A stretch of DNA of 64,000 nucleotides, taken from contig NC_077237.1 of the NCBI RefSeq assembly GCF_947179165.1, positions 87,086,341 to 87,150,340 of the forward strand, in the 5' to 3' direction. This document shows, piece after piece, positions 57,860 to 64,000 of this stretch (positions are counted from its first letter, which is position 1; every line of letters starts with the position of its first letter). The translations under genes and the position numbers were made by a program. The notes below the pieces were generated by a model. It was not told the DNA's origin. It was given only the letters and a program-made list of their open reading frames with translations, and did no database searches. Source of the stretch: Solanum dulcamara. Its lineage: Eukaryota; Streptophyta; Magnoliopsida; Solanales; Solanaceae.

Positions 57860-58324
57860 GTGTTAAATTGGCCTACTTTTTATTTATTAGTCGATTATAA
57901 TATTGAGCATGTTTTAGGAGTTGTGAAATATATAATTGTGAGTGATAAGATTACTTCCATGATCTTAGCCAAATATCTCCTTAGTTTTTTTTTTCTTATA
58001 ATATGTCTGGATGAATCAATAATCAATCAATTAATGATTAGAAAGAGTGATCCTAAGGAATTAAACGAAGCACAATTGTATAGTGACTTTCCATGAACTA
58101 TACTTGCTTATATTTGCCATAATTAAATTAATAACATAAATAATATAAAAGTCACTATAGTTATCAAAGGGGGGAAGGGGTGATAGATGATTAAAGGTTG
58201 TGGTGGGGGTAAGCATTTCACCTTCTTTAATTAATCAGAGGTCTTAAATTTAAGAGCTAAAGTAAAACGCTTTTTGAATTATGTAGAAATAGCTTTACAT
58301 CCCCCCCCCCTTCCCAAGAAGAAT

Positions 58325-58800
58325 TTTTGGCATGGATCATGACGAGGCTATATGTACTATTCTCCCAGATGATTATGGAGGGTTCTGTAAAGTTTTTGGA
58401 AAAAAATGATTGAAAATCATATCACCAAAAAAATCATGGTCTAACACAGATAAAAAACTGAGAAAATTGTTTAATTCCTATTGAGTGGCCCCTATGGGAC
58501 TCTCTGTAAGTACCCGAGGGATCAATACATGTAGCCTCGGCACTATCCATGAAGCTACATACTATACTATTGTTTAATTCCTCTTGAGTGGCCCCTAAAT
58601 ACTATAAATGTAATGTGGATTGTGCCAAGGATACACGTACTGCTCCCGCGGATATTTACGGAGGGTCCCATTAAGGTTTCGCAAAAAATTGACCAAAATT
58701 TATATCACCAAAAAAGTCATAGGCTAACACACATGAAAAACTTAGGAAATCGCCTCATTCCTCTTGAGTGGCCTCTAAATGCTATAAATATGCTCTGGGG
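58325..58800. repeat. ~180-bp satellite array, left part, copy 2
   Basis: Counterpart of 43735-44206, including the inverted piece. More diverged from copy 1 than the glycine-rich gene region. Confidence 0.9.
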
Positions 58801-61770
58801 TGTCATGCCCCAGGGGTACCCTAGATGTGGCGGGCACTTAGAAGCCATTACTGGCTCCTAAGCGAATTACTTGGCATGATCACACATCCGTTCATTCATT
58901 CAATCAGCGAAAGACTTAAAATAAAGAGATAATTAGGTGGACAATCTCAATCAACAATCTAACTCAAGAAAGAAAGGTCATGGGCCAACAAATCGAACTC
59001 CAATCTATGTCATTAAAATAGTCTGACAAGAACAATTCAAGGAAATAAAATACTCGATCGATCCATCATTATCTAGTCTATGAAGCCTCTATCACTACTA
59101 TTTAATTGGTGCCAATGACAGGCTCATGGCTACCTCAAATCAGAATGAAAAGACTAAACTCAACTCAAGAATAACATAAGTGGTATCCTCCTAAGGTAGG
59201 GGAGGACTCACCAATAAGCTGAGTGTGAACAAATTCTCAACGGTGCGCATATTGATGATCTCTTAAACCTGACTTTGCATCATGAAATGATGTAGGTCCA
59301 AATAGACGTCAGTACATAGAATGTACGAGTATGTAATATGGTAGAATGAAACATGCGTCAAGATAGAATAATATCGGTTTAAATATCTCAAGTCAGAAAG
59401 ATAAGAGAGACTCAATCAAGGTGTCATAAGTCTAAAGTAAGAATGCAGTTTAGACAAAGACCAATCATATACAATCCAATTCAATCATTTACAATTCGAT
59501 TCAATCCAATCATTTATAATTCGATCCAATCCAATAATATATAATACGATCCAATTCAATCATATACAATTCGATCCAATCCAGTCATATACAATTCGAT
59601 CCAATCCAATCGTACACAATCCAATTCAATTCAATCACATACCATCCAATCCAATCCAATCATATACAATCAATTCAATAATTAAGTCAAAGGACTCAAC
59701 TCAATAGATATGCAAATTAGAATTTAGCAATGTTTTACAATTTGACTCAATCATTTACAATCTCAATCAAACTAATCATATCATGCACAATCCACTCAAT
59801 TTGGGAGTTTCTCTAACCGACAACCATCACCTATGAGTCAGTGATGTGCAATAAGCCGACATTGTTTTCACGTCCGTTCAATACTTTGCTAGGATATGAA
59901 CGAATCAACCAATAATGGATCCAACAATCAATCAAGTCTTATCATGTTAGGACAATGAAATAGGGAAACATCTGACTTTAACGATCCAATCCTCTCATAC
60001 GTTGGCTACGTAGTTCATGGAATTCGAGTAGGGACTATACTCTTATCCACTTCGGTGCTCGATATTCTTCCCAAATTTCAATATGCTCATATCTATCAGG
60101 TGAGTAATATACTCAAAATACTCATTTAGTCTTTTTTTGGACTTAATTCAAAGTCAACTCATTTAGTCTCATTGGACTCTTTTCAAAACTGAATCAATCT
60201 GGTCTCATTGGACCTTCTTTCAAAATCAACTCATCTCAATCATCAAGCTTTTCTCTTTAAATTTGATACAATATCAACTCAATGAATGCATTTAAAACAT
60301 AGTTCTTAACTCCTCAACTCAATCTCAAAATAAATGTTTTAATGTAATAATGCTCAACTCATTTATACTCAAAATACTCATGCTCAAAATAGTAATTAAA
60401 AGACTTCTCAAACTCAACTCATACTTAAACTCTTTCTAAATCAAAGATGAAGATAATCATTCTTTAAACTCAAAATAGTGCATAAATAATTTATACAAAC
60501 ATATTCACAAATCATTTTTAAGACTCCTTCTTAAACAATCATTTATACTCAAAATCCTAATAAGACTCCAATCAAATTGAATTATGCAAATTATATCATG
60601 TGGTCACATTAGACTCCACTCCACTCCATCTCAAGCATCATCATCAACATTACCTCTTCATCAATCATTTTACCTTTTTAAAAATAGACATCATTTACAT
60701 CTTCATCAAATATCTTGCTCCAAAATCCTCATTTAAGTCTATGTTCAATTTCATCAAACTCATAAAAAAATGTGTCATCTCACTTTAAAAGCAATATTTT
60801 TATTATACATGAAAACTATCAATCTCAACCTCAAGAGAACTTATGACAAAAATGAAATCTCATCTTGGGTTCATGTGAATGAATACATGAATCCATACTC
60901 TCAACAAAACTCAAATTCAAGAACATCATTAATACATATGAATTTATATACATAAACTCAATAGAAATTATAGATAACCCAAGAGCTCAACTCATGAAAC
61001 CTCAAAACTCAACTCAACTCGAATCAATGAATATGTAGGGCGCGTGGATGAAATCAATTCAACATTGTGAGTAGCCTTATATACCTGACTTGAATAACAA
61101 ATCAAGGATCTGATGGTCTTACTTGAAGAACTTGAATCCTAACTCTTCTTCTCTTCTCCAAGTCTTGCTCTCAATGTTCTTACATGTTTTTGGAGAGAAA
61201 ACTCCTTAGAAACTGATATGTGGGCGGAATTTAGCCCTAAAATGTAGAGGGGAAATATGGGAAAAGACCGAAAAGCCCCTCCCAAAAAATGAAAACTTAG
61301 CAGAAATTTGAACTAAGGTGGAACAAGTCCACGTCGCGGAGGTGTTTCACCATTGTTCATTTTTTTTCCAAAATTTAAGTTGAAGCAAAAACTGGCCAAG
61401 TCCACGACGCGGACTTGGCGCGCACCTCTCTGGTTAACCGGACACAACGTTTTTGATGGTGTTGGAAAGAAGACTCAAATACATTTAATTTGATAGGTTA
61501 TGGGCCACCCAATTCATTATATTCTAGGAGATATGGTCGTTTGAAGTTGACGCTTATACGAACTCATTCGAAAACTTAGCCGATAGAAATTCTTTGGACT
61601 TAGCTTAGTGTTAGAGATCCCTTATGACCCTAAACCACATATAATACTCTTAAAATACTTAAGAATTGATCCTAACTCATGTATACAATTAAAAGTCATT
61701 TCGTTCGAGTCTATAAGCATATGAAGAATGGTTTGAGTCTTGACGAAAAAAACAAATTTAGGGTGTTACA
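58801..61770 (-). mobile_element. Solo LTR A (gypsy-type), copy 2, uninterrupted
   Basis: About 2,970 bp between TGGGG repeats (58796-58800, 61771-61775), with ends TGTCATGCCCC and GTGTTACA. It shows the LTR without the nested LTR B and contains the single empty target GATGT at 59843-59847. Confidence 0.85.
59461..59690. repeat. CAATC-type low-complexity array, copy 2
   Basis: Counterpart of 44870-45062, about one unit longer, which accounts for the small difference in offset. Confidence 0.85.
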
Positions 61771-62725
61771 TGGGGATTGTGCTGAGGCTCCATGTACTGC
61801 TCCCCTGGGTACTTACGGACGGACCCATAAAGATTTCCCAAACAAAATGCCTGAAATTCATATCACTAAAAATTAATGGGCCTACACACACGAAAGAAAT
61901 GAGAAAATCTCTAATTTCGCTTAAGTAGACCCTAAATGCTATAAATATGGCGTGGATCATGCTGAGGCTACACGTATTTCTCCCCTAGGTACTTACGGAG
62001 GTTCCTATAAAGGTGTTATAAAAAATTTGATCGAAAGTCATATCACCAAAAAATTTATGGGCTAACACACATGAAAAATGAGAAAATCGTTTAATTTTGC
62101 TTCAATGCCGCCTAAATGCTATAAATATATTGTAAATCGTGTCGAGGCTACACAAACTTATCCCACGGGTACTTACAAAGGGTACCCAAAAGGTTTCACA
62201 AAAAAATTGACCGAAAGTCAAATCACCAAAAAATTAATGGGCTAACACACACGAAAAAAATGAGAAAATCATCTAATTCCGCTTAAATGGCCCCTAAATG
62301 CTATAAATATATTGCGGATCATGTCGAGGATACACGTACTACTCTCTCAGGTACTTACGGAGGGTCCCATAAAGGTTTTTCCAAAAATTTGATCGAAAGC
62401 GACATCACAAAATAATTCATGGGCTAAGACAAACAGAAAAATGAGATACCCGCCTAATCTCACTTGAGTGGCGTGCTATAAATATGTCATGGATTGTGTC
62501 GAGGCTACACGTACTGCTCTCCCGGGTACTTGCGGAGAGTCTCATTAAGGTTTCACAAAAAAATTGACCGAAAGTCATATCACCAAAAAATTTATGGGCT
62601 AACACACATGATATAAATTAGAAAATCACTTAATTTCGCTTGAGTGACCCCTAAATGCTATAACTATATTGTGAATTATGCCGAGACTACACTTACTGCT
62701 GTGAATAATTAAGGAGGGTCCCATA
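61771..62725. repeat. ~180-bp satellite array, right part, copy 2
   Basis: Counterpart of 50052-51006, nearly identical over five units. Confidence 0.9.
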
Positions 62726-62794
62726 AACCATAATGCCACTAAAAAGAACAATTAAGAAAACTACTCCAACAATACGAGTTGATATAACACCGAT
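62725..62794 (-). pseudogene. Relic of a third small glycine-rich protein gene, copy 2
   Basis: The same truncated signal peptide segment as at 51006-51075, with the same lost start codon, so the damage predates the segmental duplication. Confidence 0.8.
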
Positions 62795-62848
62795 TATATA
62801 TATCTACTTTAATAATAATGCGCACCAAAAATATTTACGAAAAAGAGA

Positions 62849-63548
62849 TAAAAATAATCAAATAAGGTTAGTGATAGTCGTGTTGCCCATGAGTGGGTAA
62901 TGTTGCCGGTTGGCTCAAGGTTAGAGTGTTATTTGAGGAAATTATGGGTCCATAACCCACAGGTCTCAATCTTATAAATGAGATAAGCATAGTGAATCCG
63001 TGGTTAGTAGATGGGTGAAGAACTATAAAGGTGAGAGAAAGGGGTTATTGGTGAGTTGGGGGGACATGCATATAAAGCTTAATTGTTGTGATTTTTCTTA
63101 TTTTTCTGTATATATATTATGCGGTGGGTGTCAGATTGATCGATGATGCCTACCAGTACGTGTTGTTTGTACTGATAGGCATCATCGATTATACCACTTG
63201 GTATAGTCTGGTTACAGAGTTAGTAGATTTCCCTAGGTGACGGCAAAGATGATCCTCCGACAACTCCTGTTTTTCGTTCCTTATGGTTGGAGCTGTGTCT
63301 TTTTATTTGTCTAATGTCCTATTCTGTAGAGCTCTTGTACTTATTTTAGACTAGTATCCTTGGGGCTTTAGACAGTTTCTTGGATAAAACTTGAGTTTTG
63401 AATTATCACAAGATTAATAGAACTTCTTAGCTTATTGTTTAATTTGTCTGTAACTTCCGCAATGCTTATTTCATATCAGGGGTTAAGGGTTCTTTTACAT
63501 AGGTCATAGAGTGGGTACCCACACGGTCCAGTGGGTTGGGGCATGACA
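62849..63548 (+). mobile_element. Probable degenerate LTR fragment, copy 2
   Basis: Counterpart of 51130-51829. Substitutions become more frequent from about 63300. Confidence 0.4.
63139..63189. repeat. 21-bp stem hairpin, copy 2
   Basis: Unchanged copy of 51420-51470. Confidence 0.85.
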
Positions 63549-64000
63549 ATATAAAATTGAGAAAATAATTAAAGCTTACGAGTCTTATACAAATATGAAA
63601 GTGTGGATGAATCAACATCAAATATTGAATTGTTGTTGTACATGACTGAAACACTCGAAGATGCACATTTAGGAATTCGGTGATTTTATTTAGTTAAGGA
63701 GAAAGGAACAAGTATACTACTCAACTTTGTGATTTAGATTGAATATATCACTTGTTAAAAAATTGGTGTATATATGTCCTTATTATCTAACAAATGATGA
63801 ATATATACCATTGTTGGCTAACAAATGGTGCATATTTATCCTTTTTCTTGACATATTAATTTTTTTAAAAGAAATCCTTAAATAGCTTTTTGAAATTTCA
63901 AAAATATCACATACCTTTAATAAGCTACCATATTTTTTTGTTATACCTATCCGGACCCGACCCAACTAAAAAAATCAATTCTCTTTTATTCAGATCCAAC

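Larger units (their letters stand above)
54293..64000 (+). repeat. Tandem segmental duplication, copy 2 (cut by window edge)
   Basis: Direct copy of 39702 onward. It keeps two glycine-rich genes, the SINE remnant, the satellite, solo LTR A, the glycine-rich relic and the left part of the composite MITE. It lacks solo LTR B. The homology runs unbroken to the right edge, so the unit continues beyond. Confidence 0.95.

Noticed and set aside
39702..64000. The duplication as a pure assembly artefact
   Set aside because: Not fully excluded, but the solo LTR with its empty site, clustered substitutions and different array lengths show two truly different sequences. Haplotype fusion remains possible and is noted in the findings.

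Overview
This is nuclear DNA of a flowering plant, most likely Solanum or a close Solanaceae relative. It is AT-rich, its genes have short exons with GT-AG introns, and it carries TS-type SINE remnants, Ty1/copia and Ty3/gypsy LTRs of the kind common in Solanaceae, Stowaway-like MITEs and an intron-containing elongator tRNA-Met gene. The genus call is from recall of these families, not from a search.

Left part (1-17.8 kb): a cluster of F-box/phloem-protein-2 (PP2-B) genes. One is cut by the left edge (1-134, minus), one is a broken PP2 fragment on the plus strand (about 1.31-1.70 kb), and two are three-exon genes on the minus strand. In the first of these (2643-14361) intron 2 is about 9.6 kb and holds a nearly intact Ty1/copia element (5020-11310, perfect 5-bp target duplication) plus an older copia fragment; the exons still join in frame. 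The second (15982-17689) is compact.

Middle (19.3-38.3 kb): a full-size-type ABCG (PDR) transporter on the minus strand is a pseudogene, with three in-frame stops, a frameshift and no recognisable first exon; its upstream part holds minisatellites. Then come an orphan first exon (29.6-29.8 kb), a five-exon gene for an uncharacterised 229-residue protein (31.0-33.76 kb), a tRNA-Met(CAT) gene just upstream of it, a small secreted CLE peptide of the TDIF type with an altered core (34.6 kb), and a large secreted glycine-rich protein (37.6-38.3 kb).

Right part (39.7 kb to the end): a head-to-tail tandem segmental duplication with a period of 14,591 bp. Each copy holds two small secreted glycine-rich protein genes, a relic of a third, and a ~180-bp satellite array split by a ~2.9-kb gypsy-type solo LTR. 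Copy 1 alone carries a second solo LTR nested in the first; copy 2 preserves the empty site. The order of events can therefore be read as satellite, solo LTR A, duplication, solo LTR B. Copy 2 runs off the right edge.
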